Positions 1 to 6,459 of a stretch of 10,933 nucleotides of DNA are shown here, in pieces (positions within the stretch are counted from its first letter, which is position 1; every line of letters starts with the position of its first letter). The DNA is from Actinomycetes bacterium (GTDB taxonomy: Bacteria > Actinomycetota > Actinomycetes > Actinomycetales > Dermabacteraceae), in contig JAEWEZ010000006.1 of assembly GCA_023389045.1 (NCBI GenBank), positions 1-10,933 on the forward strand, written 5' to 3'. The position numbers and the translations under genes are program-made. The notes under the pieces were generated by a model, which saw only the letters and a program-made list of their open reading frames with translations, had not been told where the DNA came from and searched no databases.

Positions 1-39
1 CCTCGAAGGTGTCGGGCCGCCGTCGTTGCTGTGGGGCGC
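1..39. other. left-edge intergenic sequence
   Basis: These 39 bases lie downstream of the ctaF stop codon. I see no gene, hairpin or T-run in them. The window ends too soon to tell whether the oxidase operon continues to the left. Confidence 0.5.
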
Positions 40-456
40 TCAGTGGCGGTACTTGCCGACCGAGAACTCCATCACCCAGCCGACAGTGCCGATGATGACC
101 GGAACCGCGCCGAGGAAGGCGATCCACCAACCGGCGGCCACGCCCAGGAAGACCATGGCGGCGCCGAGGGAGGCCCACAGCGGCATCCAGCTGTACGGGG
201 CGAAGCTACCCTGCACACCGGCCTCGTCCTCCACCTCGCCGTGCAGGTCGTCCTCGGGACGGCCCTTGAAGCGGCGGGCGTTGATCTGCATGACGCCGCC
301 GATCATGCCGGCAAGACCTGCCAGCATGAGGAAGGCGGGGAAGCCCACGGTTTCGATGCCGAGCGGCTGGTAGGAGGCGGTCACGAAGCCGTAGACGACG
401 GCAACGATGAGGAAGAACAGCCCCAGGATCCAGAAGATTCGTGCGGTGGTATTCAA
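40..456 (-). CDS. ctaF: cytochrome c oxidase subunit IV, actinobacterial type (CtaF)
   Basis: This 138-residue integral membrane protein is the small fourth subunit of the actinobacterial aa3 cytochrome c oxidase (family PF12270), found in the bc1-aa3 supercomplex. It has no redox centre and probably has a structural role. Four hydrophobic segments are visible at about residues 5-26, 36-56, 90-109 and 111-129, with a charged acidic loop at 66-80 between the second and third. The loop end GSFAPYSWMPLW and the C-terminus GWVMEFSVGKYRH are typical of the family, and the length is normal. The start is TTG at 456-454. It lies 5 bases after the ctaD stop, and no in-frame ATG occurs before Met44. 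The nearest Shine-Dalgarno-like GGGAG is about 12 bases upstream, which is far, so translation may depend on coupling to ctaD. It is the last visible gene of ctaC-ctaD-ctaF. Confidence 0.93.
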   Translation of the reverse strand: MNTTARIFWILGLFFLIVAVVYGFVTASYQPLGIETVGFPAFLMLAGLAGMIGGVMQINARRFKGRPEDDLHGEVEDEAGVQGSFAPYSWMPLWASLGAAMVFLGVAAGWWIAFLGAVPVIIGTVGWVMEFSVGKYRH

Positions 457-461
457 CTAAC

Positions 462-2165
462 TCACTTGCTCCCGTTGATCGGTCCGGCAGCCACGGGCTC
501 GAGCATGTGGTCCTGCTCAGCGAGCTGCGGGTGGTGCAGGTCGAAGGCGGGACGCTCGGAACGCACGCGCGGCAGCGAGTGGAAGTTGTGGCGCGGCGGC
601 GGGCAGGAAGTGGCCCACTCGAGGGACGCACCGTAGCCCCAGGGATCGTCGACCTCGACCTTGACCTTCTTCATGTGGGTCAGAACCACGTTGAGGATGA
701 AGGGCAGGGTGGAGGCACCCAGGATGAAGGCGCCGACGGTGGAGAGCTGGTTCATCCAGCCCAGGCCGTCCTCGGCCAGGTAGTTCACGTAACGACGGGG
801 GCCGTTGAGAACACCGATCCAGTGCTGCACCAGGAAGGTGAGGTGGAAGCCGATCATCAGGATCCAGAAGTGGATCTTGCCGAGGCCCTCGCTGAGCTTG
901 TAGCCGAACATCTTGGGCCACCAGAAGTAGAAGCCAGCGAACATCTCGAAGGCCACGGTGCCGAAGATGACGTAGTGGAAGTGGGCCACCACGAAGTAGG
1001 TATCCGACAGGTGGAAGTCCAGGGCCGGGGTAGAGAGGATCACGCCGGTCAGACCACCGAAGAGGAAGGTGGTCAGGAAGCCCAGGGTGAAGAGCATCGG
1101 CGTCTCAAAGGTGATCGAGCCGCGCCACATGGTGCCCACCCAGTTGAAGAACTTCACGCCGGTGGGGACCGCGATCAGCATCGTCATGAAGGCGAAGAAG
1201 TCGAGCATGACGGCGCCGGTGGTGTACATGTGGTGCGCCCACACGGTCACGGACAGTGCGGCAATCGAGATGGTCGCGCCCACCAGGGTCTTGTAGCCGA
1301 AGATCGGCTTACGGGAGAAGGCGGGGATGATCTCGGAGGCGATGCCGAAGAAGGGCAGCGCGAGCACGTACACCTCGGGGTGGCCGAAGAACCAGAAGAG
1401 GTGCTGCCAGAGGATCGGTCCACCGTTTTCGGGGTTGAAGATTTCCGCTCCGAAGCGGCGGTCAGCGCCCAGGGCCAGCAGCGCGGCGGCCAGCGGCGGG
1501 AAGGCCATCAGCACCAGAACACCGGTGATGAGGATGTTCCAGGTGAAGATCGGCATGCGGAACATGGTCATGCCGGGCATGCGCATGCAGACGATCGTGG
1601 TGATGAAGTTGACCGAGCCGAGGATTGTTCCGAAGCCCTGTAAGCCAAGGCCGAAGACCCAGAGGTCACCGCCGAGACCCGGAGAGAAGGTGGTGTCCGA
1701 GAGCGGCGCGTAGGCGAACCAGCCGAAGGAGGCTGCGCCCTGCGGGGTGAGGAAGCCACCCACGGCGATCAGCGAACCGAAGAGGGTCAGCCAGAAGGCG
1801 AACATGTTCAGACGCGGGAAGGCCATATCCACGGCGCCGATCTGCAGCGGCACCAGGTAGTTGGCGAAGCCGTTGAACAGCGGGGTGCCAAACATCAGCA
1901 GCATGATCGTGCCGTGCATGGTGAACAGCTGGTTGTACTGGTCCTTGGAGACCACAACCTGCAGGCCGGGCTCCCAGAGCTCGGCACGGATCATCAGCGC
2001 CAGCACACCGCCGAAGCAGAAGAAGGCGAAGGCCATCGCCATGTACATCATGCCGATCAGCTTGTGATCGGTGGTGGTCAGCAGCTTGAAGAACTGCTGG
2101 CCGAGCGAGGTGCGGCCGGTCTCCTGGAACTGGCGGACCGGGCGCGCCGGGGTCTGCGTGCTCAC
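462..2165 (-). CDS. ctaD: cytochrome c oxidase subunit I (CtaD), aa3 type
   Basis: This is the catalytic subunit of the terminal oxidase. It reduces O2 to water at heme a3-CuB and pumps protons across the cytoplasmic membrane. The 567 residues contain the usual twelve or so membrane helices. Heme a ligands are His84 (TMHGTIMLLM) and His397. The heme a3 ligand is His395 (VVAHFHYVIFG). CuB ligands are His262 (GHPEVY), His311 and His312 (WAHHMY), and Tyr266 is the cross-linked tyrosine. The D-channel residues Asp113 and Asn120 (VDMAFPRLN), Glu264 and the K-channel Lys338 (PTGVK) are all present, so this is a complete A1-type pumping oxidase. The start is GTG at 2165-2163. It overlaps the ctaC stop by four bases (GTGA) and is preceded by a strong AAGGAGG with 7 bases of spacing. 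The soluble C-terminus after about residue 500 is long, as in other actinobacteria. Confidence 0.98.
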   Translation of the reverse strand: MSTQTPARPVRQFQETGRTSLGQQFFKLLTTTDHKLIGMMYMAMAFAFFCFGGVLALMIRAELWEPGLQVVVSKDQYNQLFTMHGTIMLLMFGTPLFNGFANYLVPLQIGAVDMAFPRLNMFAFWLTLFGSLIAVGGFLTPQGAASFGWFAYAPLSDTTFSPGLGGDLWVFGLGLQGFGTILGSVNFITTIVCMRMPGMTMFRMPIFTWNILITGVLVLMAFPPLAAALLALGADRRFGAEIFNPENGGPILWQHLFWFFGHPEVYVLALPFFGIASEIIPAFSRKPIFGYKTLVGATISIAALSVTVWAHHMYTTGAVMLDFFAFMTMLIAVPTGVKFFNWVGTMWRGSITFETPMLFTLGFLTTFLFGGLTGVILSTPALDFHLSDTYFVVAHFHYVIFGTVAFEMFAGFYFWWPKMFGYKLSEGLGKIHFWILMIGFHLTFLVQHWIGVLNGPRRYVNYLAEDGLGWMNQLSTVGAFILGASTLPFILNVVLTHMKKVKVEVDDPWGYGASLEWATSCPPPRHNFHSLPRVRSERPAFDLHHPQLAEQDHMLEPVAAGPINGSK

Positions 2166-3070
2166 TTCGCACCCTCCTTGCGGGCGTTCTCCTCGGCGGA
2201 GTCGTGCTTATCGCGCGAGCTCCAGTCCTGCTGGTTACGGTTCAGATCCACACCGAGCTGGCCGGTCTGGCCCTGGGCTCGCAGCTCCTCGATGTGCTTG
2301 TCGTACTCCGCCTTCGGGACGACCTTCAGATTGAAGAGCATGTCGGAGTGGAACTCACCGCACAGCTCAGCGCATTTACCGGCGTAGGTGCCCTCACGCA
2401 TCGGGGTCACCTGGAAGCTCGTGGTGTGGCCGGGGATCATGTCCTTCTTGTAGAGGAAGTCCACGACCCAGAAGGAGTGGATCACGTCGCGGGAGTCGAG
2501 ACGGAACTCGACGGTTTCCCCGAGCGGCACCCAGACGGTCGGCAGGGATTCGGCGGCACCGGGCTCACCGGTCACGAAGGACTGCACGCCGGCGGGCTCG
2601 TGCACGTCTTCCTTCACGTAGTTGAAGTCCCAGCTCCACTGCTTAGCGACGACGTGCACGACGACGTCGGGGTCTTCGACCTTGGACTCGATCTCCTGGA
2701 TGTCACGCTGGGTGAAGTAGAAGAGAGTCATGATCATGACCACCGGCAGCAGGGTGAACATCATCTCCAGCGGCACGTGGTAGCGCAGCTGGATCGGGAA
2801 GCCGGTGTCGTTCTTGCGGCGACGGTAGGCGACCACGCACCAGATGGTCAGGCCCCACACGATCAGACCCACGATCAGCAGCGTGACCCAGGAACCGGTC
2901 CACAGCTGCGTGATGCGTGCGGTGTGGTTAGTGACCTCGCCATCGGGGTAACCGGGGAGGAAGCCTCGCTTCTGCTCCTCGGTGCAGCCGGCGAGGACGA
3001 GAGATGCCAGGGCGAGACCCGTCGCCACGACGCCCATGCGTCGTGTGCGCTTACTGGCCATGGGGACCAC
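2162..3070 (-). CDS. ctaC: cytochrome c oxidase subunit II (CtaC), lipoprotein with CuA site
   Basis: Subunit II accepts electrons at its CuA centre, in actinobacteria from the cytochrome cc of the bc1 complex, and passes them to heme a in CtaD. With a GTG start at 3070-3068 it is 302 residues. A basic start is followed by a hydrophobic segment ending in the lipobox LVLAGC, so Cys29 is probably lipidated after cleavage. Two membrane helices follow (about 60-82 and 101-119), then an outward-facing cupredoxin domain. CuA ligands are His198 (IHSFW) and Cys233, Glu235, Cys237, His241 and Met244 in CAELCGEFHSDM. I chose GTG because GGAAGG lies 8 bases upstream. The ATG 9 bases downstream (3061) has no ribosome-binding site at a useful distance but is a fair alternative. 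The frame stays open back to an ATG at 3262, which would push the signal peptide inside the protein and is unlikely. It is the first gene of the oxidase operon. Confidence 0.95.
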   Translation of the reverse strand: MVPMASKRTRRMGVVATGLALASLVLAGCTEEQKRGFLPGYPDGEVTNHTARITQLWTGSWVTLLIVGLIVWGLTIWCVVAYRRRKNDTGFPIQLRYHVPLEMMFTLLPVVMIMTLFYFTQRDIQEIESKVEDPDVVVHVVAKQWSWDFNYVKEDVHEPAGVQSFVTGEPGAAESLPTVWVPLGETVEFRLDSRDVIHSFWVVDFLYKKDMIPGHTTSFQVTPMREGTYAGKCAELCGEFHSDMLFNLKVVPKAEYDKHIEELRAQGQTGQLGVDLNRNQQDWSSRDKHDSAEENARKEGAK

Positions 3071-3414
3071 AGGGATGACCTTCCACTCGTCGTCTCCGAC
3101 ACCACAGCCGAATCCCGCGGGGCGGGGCGGCGTGCGGCTCGGAGCTGCTGTCGGTGCGGGCGCAGGGGAACGACCGCGATGCCATGTGTCACGTGGGGAC
3201 GTGACCCGGCGTGGGGGGATCGGGCAGACCTCCCCCGTCGGATGACGGCACCTCGTCATCATACGGCTTTCCGCGGCTGCTCGCGCCCCTACGACACCCC
3301 GTGAGCGGCGGTGTCACCGCTCTGTGATCTGCGCGAAGCGTTCTGGTGGGAAGAATGTGACCGACGCGACCGTTCTTCCGTCGGCCCATCCGCTCCCATC
3401 GGGTGCATGTCACA
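3071..3414. other. intergenic region upstream of ctaC with several inverted repeats
   Basis: No gene is supported here. Seen directly: a perfect 7-bp hairpin GTCACGT-GGGG-ACGTGAC at 3188-3205; a 6-bp G-rich/C-rich arm pair at 3214-3219 and 3231-3236; a 7-bp inverted repeat at 3241-3260; a 7-bp pair GGAAGAA/TTCTTCC at 3349-3355 and 3373-3379; and two direct copies of GATGGG (minus strand) exactly 10 bases apart at 3385-3390 and 3395-3400. The stretch nearest ctaC would be its transcribed leader if the -10 box at 3258-3263 is used. The more distant repeats would be upstream of the promoter and could bind regulators, but none matches a motif I can name. Confidence 0.45.
3258..3263 (-). promoter_or_regulatory. 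candidate -10 box (TATGAT) for the ctaC-ctaD-ctaF operon
   Basis: The minus strand reads TATGAT here, one base from the sigma-70 consensus and the best -10 match in the upstream region. No good -35 hexamer lies 16-19 bases further upstream. Transcription would start near 3251 and give a leader of about 180 nt. A 7-bp inverted repeat (GATGACG at 3241-3247, CGTCATC at 3254-3260) overlaps the box and the start point, as an operator would. Confidence 0.4.
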
Positions 3415-3456
3415 ACGACGCGGCCCGGACCATCTGCATGGTCCGGGCCGCGTCGT
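3415..3456 (-). terminator. strong hairpin terminator after erpA
   Basis: This is a perfect 19-bp inverted repeat, with arms 3415-3433 and 3438-3456 and the 4-base loop CTGC. It begins 13 bases beyond the erpA stop. The stem is very GC-rich and there is no clear T-run on either strand, as is common for actinobacterial hairpin terminators. It would insulate the oxidase operon from transcription coming from erpA. Confidence 0.8.
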
Positions 3457-3469
3457 CAGTGCGTTCGAC

Positions 3470-3829
3470 TCAGGCGAAGGAGTCGCCGCAGGCGCAGGAG
3501 CTCTGCGCATTGGGGTTGTCGATGGTGAAGCCCTGCTTCTCGATCGTGTCGGAGAAATCAATCACCGCGCCCATCAGGTACGGGTTGCTCATCTTGTCCA
3601 CGATCACCTCAACGCCGTTGAAGTCGACGGTGAGGTCGCCGTCCATCAGACGCTCATCGAAGTAGAGCTGGTAGATCAGGCCGGAGCAGCCGCCGGGCTG
3701 CACCGCGATACGCAGCCGCAGGTCATCACGGCCCTCCTGCTCCAGCAGAGACTTCACCTTCGCCGCGGCGACGTCGGTGAGGGTCACGCCGTGAGCGGCC
3801 TTCTCGGTGCGCTCGGTGGTGGTGGTCAT
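3470..3829 (-). CDS. erpA: iron-sulfur cluster insertion protein, ErpA/IscA (HesB) family
   Basis: This is a small A-type carrier of 119 residues that passes Fe-S clusters to apoproteins in the cytoplasm. The three cluster-binding cysteines are present: Cys48 in QPGGCSGLIY, and Cys112 and Cys114 in SSCACGDSFA near the C-terminus. The family fold runs from about residue 15 to the end, and the length is normal. The first 12 residues are Thr/Glu-rich and not part of the fold. The ATG start at 3829-3827 is supported by AGGAGG four bases upstream. The gene stands alone between its own candidate promoter and a strong hairpin, next to the oxidase operon. Plausible clients include the Rieske protein of the bc1 complex and dehydrogenases, but this is inferred from context. 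The name erpA rather than iscA follows usual practice for the single actinobacterial copy. Confidence 0.92.
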   Translation of the reverse strand: MTTTTERTEKAAHGVTLTDVAAAKVKSLLEQEGRDDLRLRIAVQPGGCSGLIYQLYFDERLMDGDLTVDFNGVEVIVDKMSNPYLMGAVIDFSDTIEKQGFTIDNPNAQSSCACGDSFA

Positions 3830-3858
3830 GGGTCCTCCTGCTTGATGGGGTCTGCTCC

Positions 3859-3888
3859 AGGGTAAGCCCCCTAGCTGGGTGGCGTCAG
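3859..3888 (-). promoter_or_regulatory. candidate promoter of erpA
   Basis: The minus strand has CTGACG (3888-3883, four of six bases matching TTGACA), an 18-base spacer, then TACCCT (3864-3859, a TANNNT-type -10). Transcription would start near 3852, giving a leader of about 22 nt that includes the AGGAGG ribosome-binding site. Confidence 0.4.
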
Positions 3889-3904
3889 AATCTTGGCGGT
3901 TCTC

Positions 3905-3928
3905 ACGCGCCGCTGTGGCTCCGCGCGT
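3905..3928 (-). terminator. possible weak terminator after the small membrane protein gene
   Basis: The arms ACGCGC (3905-3910) and GCGCGT (3923-3928) form a 6-bp stem with a 12-base loop, about 24 bases past the stop at 3952. There is no T-run. It may attenuate rather than stop transcription into erpA. Confidence 0.3.
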
Positions 3929-3951
3929 TCCTCACATCACGTGTGTTTGCT

Positions 3952-4242
3952 TCAGATCACGCCACGGAACACGGCCAGGGCAATCACCATCACGTAGCCC
4001 ACGACGCCGCCGAGGACGAGCGCCCCGAGGCTTTCGCGGTTGCGTCCGACGAGAATCCCGCTCACAGCTCCAAGGGCGATCACGGCGATCACCGCAGCGC
4101 CCCACCATCCCAGCAGGTAGCCGCACAGAAAACCGATGATGAGCCCGCCCAGCAGAGCGGGCACCGTCAGTGGGGAGACGCTGACCGACTCCCCGTCATC
4201 GGTGCCCCGCCCTGCCTCGCGAGGGTTCATGGTGCGGTTCAC
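3952..4242 (-). CDS. small three-helix membrane protein of unknown function
   Basis: I do not recognise this 96-residue protein. Residues 1-24 are polar and acidic (two Asp and a Glu at 15-18). Three hydrophobic segments follow at about 28-46, 48-66 and 72-92, separated by very short loops, the second of which carries GRNRES. Gly residues are spaced GxxxG-like in the first helix (GGLIIGFLCGYLLGWWG), which suggests tight helix packing. I chose the GTG start at 4242-4240 because it overlaps the TGA of the upstream dipeptidase gene by four bases (GTGA) and has GGTGGA about 5 bases before it. The ATG at 4230 has no ribosome-binding site. An in-frame ATG at 4299 lies well inside the dipeptidase gene and would add an Arg-rich shadow sequence. 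The overlap suggests translational coupling with the dipeptidase, but a shared function is only inference. Confidence 0.75.
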   Translation of the reverse strand: MNRTMNPREAGRGTDDGESVSVSPLTVPALLGGLIIGFLCGYLLGWWGAAVIAVIALGAVSGILVGRNRESLGALVLGGVVGYVMVIALAVFRGVI

Positions 4243-5639
4243 GCGCGTCCACCGTGCAGGGCGTCGGCCCCGATCAGCAGCAGTGCCTCGGCCAGGCACA
4301 CGCGAGCGAACTCACCCAGGTGCAGGGATTCGTCGATGCCGTGGGCACGAGATTCAGGATCCTCCACGCCGGTCACGAGCACCTCGGCCTCGGGGAAGAC
4401 CTCCAGCAGATCCGCGATGAAGGGGATGGAACCGCCGAGGCCGGTATCGACGGCATCGGTGCCCCAGGCGGCACCGAGCGCCGCACGGGCCAGGTCCATG
4501 CCGGGCGTGCCCTGCTTGGCCTGGTAGGGCTTGCCCTCTTCGCCACGGTGGATCGTGAGCTGCGCGGTGCGCGGGGCGTGCTTTTCCAGATGCGCCACCA
4601 GGGCATCCATCGCGTGCGCCGGATCCTCCCCCGGCGGAATGCGCAGAGAGATCTTGGCGCTCGCCACCGGCACCAGGGTGTTGGAGGCCTCGCGCACCGT
4701 CGGCGCGTCGATCCCAATCACGCTGAGCGCGGGGCGGGTCCAGAGGCGGGCGGTGATCGGACCGGTGCCGGAGAGTTCCAGGCCCTCAAGCACGCCGGCG
4801 TCGCGGCGGTAGTCCTCCTCGGGCATATCCACCTCGGGATCATCTGCCCGGCGCAGACCTTCCACGGCGACCTCGCCGTTTTCGTCATGCAGGGTGGCGA
4901 GCAGACGCGCAAGCTGCGTCGGGGCGTCCATCACGGGGCCGCCGAAGAGACCCGAGTGCACGCCCTGTTCCAGAACGTGCACCTCCGCGACCAGATCGAC
5001 CACGCCGCGAAGGCTCGTGGTCAGGGCGGGAATACCCACCTTCCAGTTGGCCGAATCTGCCACGATGATGAGGTCGGCCTGCAGTTTGTCGCGGTAGGTC
5101 TCGATGAAGGGACGGAAGGTGGGCGAGCCGCACTCCTCCTCGCCTTCGACGAAGACGGTGACGCCGATGCCCTCGGCGGCGAGCTGCTCACCGACCAGGC
5201 GCAGCGCGGTCACATGCGCCATCACACCGGCCTTATCGTCGGCGGAGCCGCGCCCGTACAGACGCTCACCGCGCACCGTCGGCTCGAAGGGGCCGCTGGT
5301 CCAGGCCTCCACATCGCCGGTGGGCTGCACATCGTGGTGCGCGTACAGCAGCACGGTGGGCTTGCCTTCGGCGGCGGGGCGGCGGGCGATCACGGCGGGA
5401 GCACCATCCTCGACGGATTCGATGCTCACCTCCGGCATCCCGGTGCCGCGCAGCAGCTCCGCAACCGCCTCGGCGCTGCGGTGCACGGGTTCACGGTCGT
5501 AGCCCTCGAAGGCGATCGAGGGGATACGCACCAGATCCTCGAGGTCACGCTGGGACTGCTCGAGTAGACCGTCCAGGCGGGTGCGCAGGGCTTGGATCTC
5601 TTCGTCCGACGGGATAGTGGCAGGGATGTGATCGCTCAT
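4239..5639 (-). CDS. M20-family metallo-dipeptidase
   Basis: This is a cytoplasmic zinc peptidase of 466 residues, of the M20 (CNDP/PepV/DapE-like) type that actinobacterial genomes label dipeptidase; its substrate cannot be read from sequence. The motifs are complete. His101 and catalytic Asp103 lie in YAHHDVQP, the bridging metal ligand Asp134 in GRGSADDKAG, the general base Glu168 and metal ligand Glu169 in EGEEECGS, Asp195 in VADSANW, and His433 in SRAHGIDESL. A lid/dimerisation domain is inserted at about residues 210-370, starting with the family-typical VHSGLFGGPV. There is no signal peptide or membrane segment. The ATG start at 5639-5637 has no good Shine-Dalgarno. Instead TAGCGT lies 6 bases upstream, so the mRNA may be leaderless. 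It is the first gene of a two-gene unit with the small membrane protein. It could also act as an acetylornithine- or succinyl-diaminopimelate-type deacylase, but the HHDVQP and EGEEECGS forms fit dipeptidases better. Confidence 0.9.
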   Translation of the reverse strand: MSDHIPATIPSDEEIQALRTRLDGLLEQSQRDLEDLVRIPSIAFEGYDREPVHRSAEAVAELLRGTGMPEVSIESVEDGAPAVIARRPAAEGKPTVLLYAHHDVQPTGDVEAWTSGPFEPTVRGERLYGRGSADDKAGVMAHVTALRLVGEQLAAEGIGVTVFVEGEEECGSPTFRPFIETYRDKLQADLIIVADSANWKVGIPALTTSLRGVVDLVAEVHVLEQGVHSGLFGGPVMDAPTQLARLLATLHDENGEVAVEGLRRADDPEVDMPEEDYRRDAGVLEGLELSGTGPITARLWTRPALSVIGIDAPTVREASNTLVPVASAKISLRIPPGEDPAHAMDALVAHLEKHAPRTAQLTIHRGEEGKPYQAKQGTPGMDLARAALGAAWGTDAVDTGLGGSIPFIADLLEVFPEAEVLVTGVEDPESRAHGIDESLHLGEFARVCLAEALLLIGADALHGGRA

Positions 5640-5645
5640 GGGTCC

Positions 5646-5651
5646 ACGCTA
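5646..5651 (-). promoter_or_regulatory. candidate -10 box (TAGCGT) of the dipeptidase gene, leaderless layout
   Basis: On the minus strand TAGCGT (TANNNT form) ends 6 bases before the A of the ATG at 5639, so transcription would start at or next to the start codon. The sequence before the ATG has no convincing Shine-Dalgarno and there is no clear -35 hexamer. Confidence 0.45.
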
Positions 5652-5730
5652 ACCCCGCGCGGCCTGTGATCGTGGCCGTTTCGTGCCGTGCCGGGGCATC
5701 CGGACCCAGCATGAGCACACTCCGCTCGCC

Positions 5731-5736
5731 TAGAAT
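5731..5736 (+). promoter_or_regulatory. -10 box (TAGAAT) of the DUF3043 gene, leaderless layout
   Basis: TAGAAT, a near-consensus actinobacterial -10, ends 6 bases before the G of the GTG start at 5743. No Shine-Dalgarno exists between them and no good -35 is visible. This is the spacing expected when transcription begins at the start codon itself. Confidence 0.6.
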
Positions 5737-5742
5737 GCCCCG

Positions 5743-6366
5743 GTGAGCTTCCGCAAGTCATCCTCTGAGACGCCCGAGACCACCGAGCCGAGCACGTCCT
5801 CGGCGCTGCAGACCCCGTCCCAGCCCGGGCAGACCCAGGGCAAGGGACGCCCGACCCGTACCCGCCGCGAGGCGGAGGCGGCCCGTCGCCGCCCCCTCGT
5901 GGTCTCTGACCGCAAGGAAGCCCGCCGTCGGGACCGCGCTCGCGCGCAGGAAGCCCGGATGAAAGCGCATAACGCGCTGATGACCGGTGATGAACGCGAT
6001 ATGCCTTTCCAGCATCGCGGTCCGGGCCGACGCTTCGTGCGCGATGTGGTGGATGCACGCTGGAATGTGGCCGAACTGTTTATGCCGGGCGCGCTGATCT
6101 TCATGCTGATCGCTTTTGTGCTTCCGCTGTTCCGCCCGCAGCTGGCCACCACCGTGTCCGGCATCATCATCATCGTGCTCTGGGGTGGCATTGCCCTGTG
6201 CGTGCTCGATGCTTTCCTGCTGCGCCACCAGCTGCGTAAGCGTCTGCAGGAGAAGTTCGGTGAGGTGGAAAAGGGCCTGGTGGGCTACGGCATCATGCGC
6301 CAGATTCAGATTCGTCGTTGGCGTCTGCCCCGCCCGCAGGTGAAACACGGCGGATCTCCGCGCTGA
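5743..6366 (+). CDS. DUF3043 family membrane protein
   Basis: This 207-residue protein belongs to the actinobacterial DUF3043 family, whose function is unknown. Residues 1-30 are Ser/Thr/Pro/Gln-rich and probably disordered. Residues 33-75 are strongly basic (GKGRPTRTRREAEAARRRP, then an Arg/Ala/Lys-rich helix). Next comes the family core with TGDERDMPFQHRGPGRRFVR (81-100) and VDARWNVAELFMPG (103-116). Two membrane helices lie at about 114-130 and 137-158, and a basic C-terminal helix follows (161-172). The basic N-terminal part suggests it sits on the cytoplasmic side, perhaps near nucleic acid or phospholipid, which is inference. The GTG start is supported by the TAGAAT promoter placed for leaderless transcription. 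The gene is divergent from the dipeptidase gene and convergent with aspS. Confidence 0.88.
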   Translation: MSFRKSSSETPETTEPSTSSALQTPSQPGQTQGKGRPTRTRREAEAARRRPLVVSDRKEARRRDRARAQEARMKAHNALMTGDERDMPFQHRGPGRRFVRDVVDARWNVAELFMPGALIFMLIAFVLPLFRPQLATTVSGIIIIVLWGGIALCVLDAFLLRHQLRKRLQEKFGEVEKGLVGYGIMRQIQIRRWRLPRPQVKHGGSPR

Positions 6367-6459
6367 GAGCGCTGACCGCTGCGGCCTGATCAGGCAGCTC
6401 CACGCCGCCTGAGACGAGACTGCTTGCACCAGCGCTGAGCGCTCCACCCACAGCACAGA

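Noticed and set aside
441..1643. A 400-codon open frame on the plus strand opposite ctaD
   Set aside because: It is the antisense shadow of a well-conserved oxidase subunit; its composition is dominated by Glu, Gly, His and Val.
3071..3262. Upstream extension of ctaC to an ATG at 3262
   Set aside because: It would place about 64 Arg/Pro-rich residues before the lipoprotein signal peptide, has no ribosome-binding site, and overlaps the likely promoter.
2204..3304. A 366-codon open frame on the plus strand opposite ctaC
   Set aside because: It is the antisense shadow of ctaC; its His/Asp/Leu-rich product has no recognisable family.
4243..4299. Upstream extension of the small membrane protein to an ATG at 4299
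   Set aside because: It lies within the dipeptidase gene and adds Arg-rich shadow residues. The GTG at 4242 has the typical GTGA overlap.
4254..5567. A 437-codon open frame on the plus strand opposite the dipeptidase gene
   Set aside because: It is the antisense shadow of a gene with complete M20 motifs; there is no domain or ribosome-binding site of its own.
6384..6395. A 12-base perfect palindrome GCCTGATCAGGC after the DUF3043 gene
   Set aside because: It is too short and without a loop to be a terminator, there is no promoter nearby for an operator role, and such palindromes are expected by chance in GC-rich DNA.
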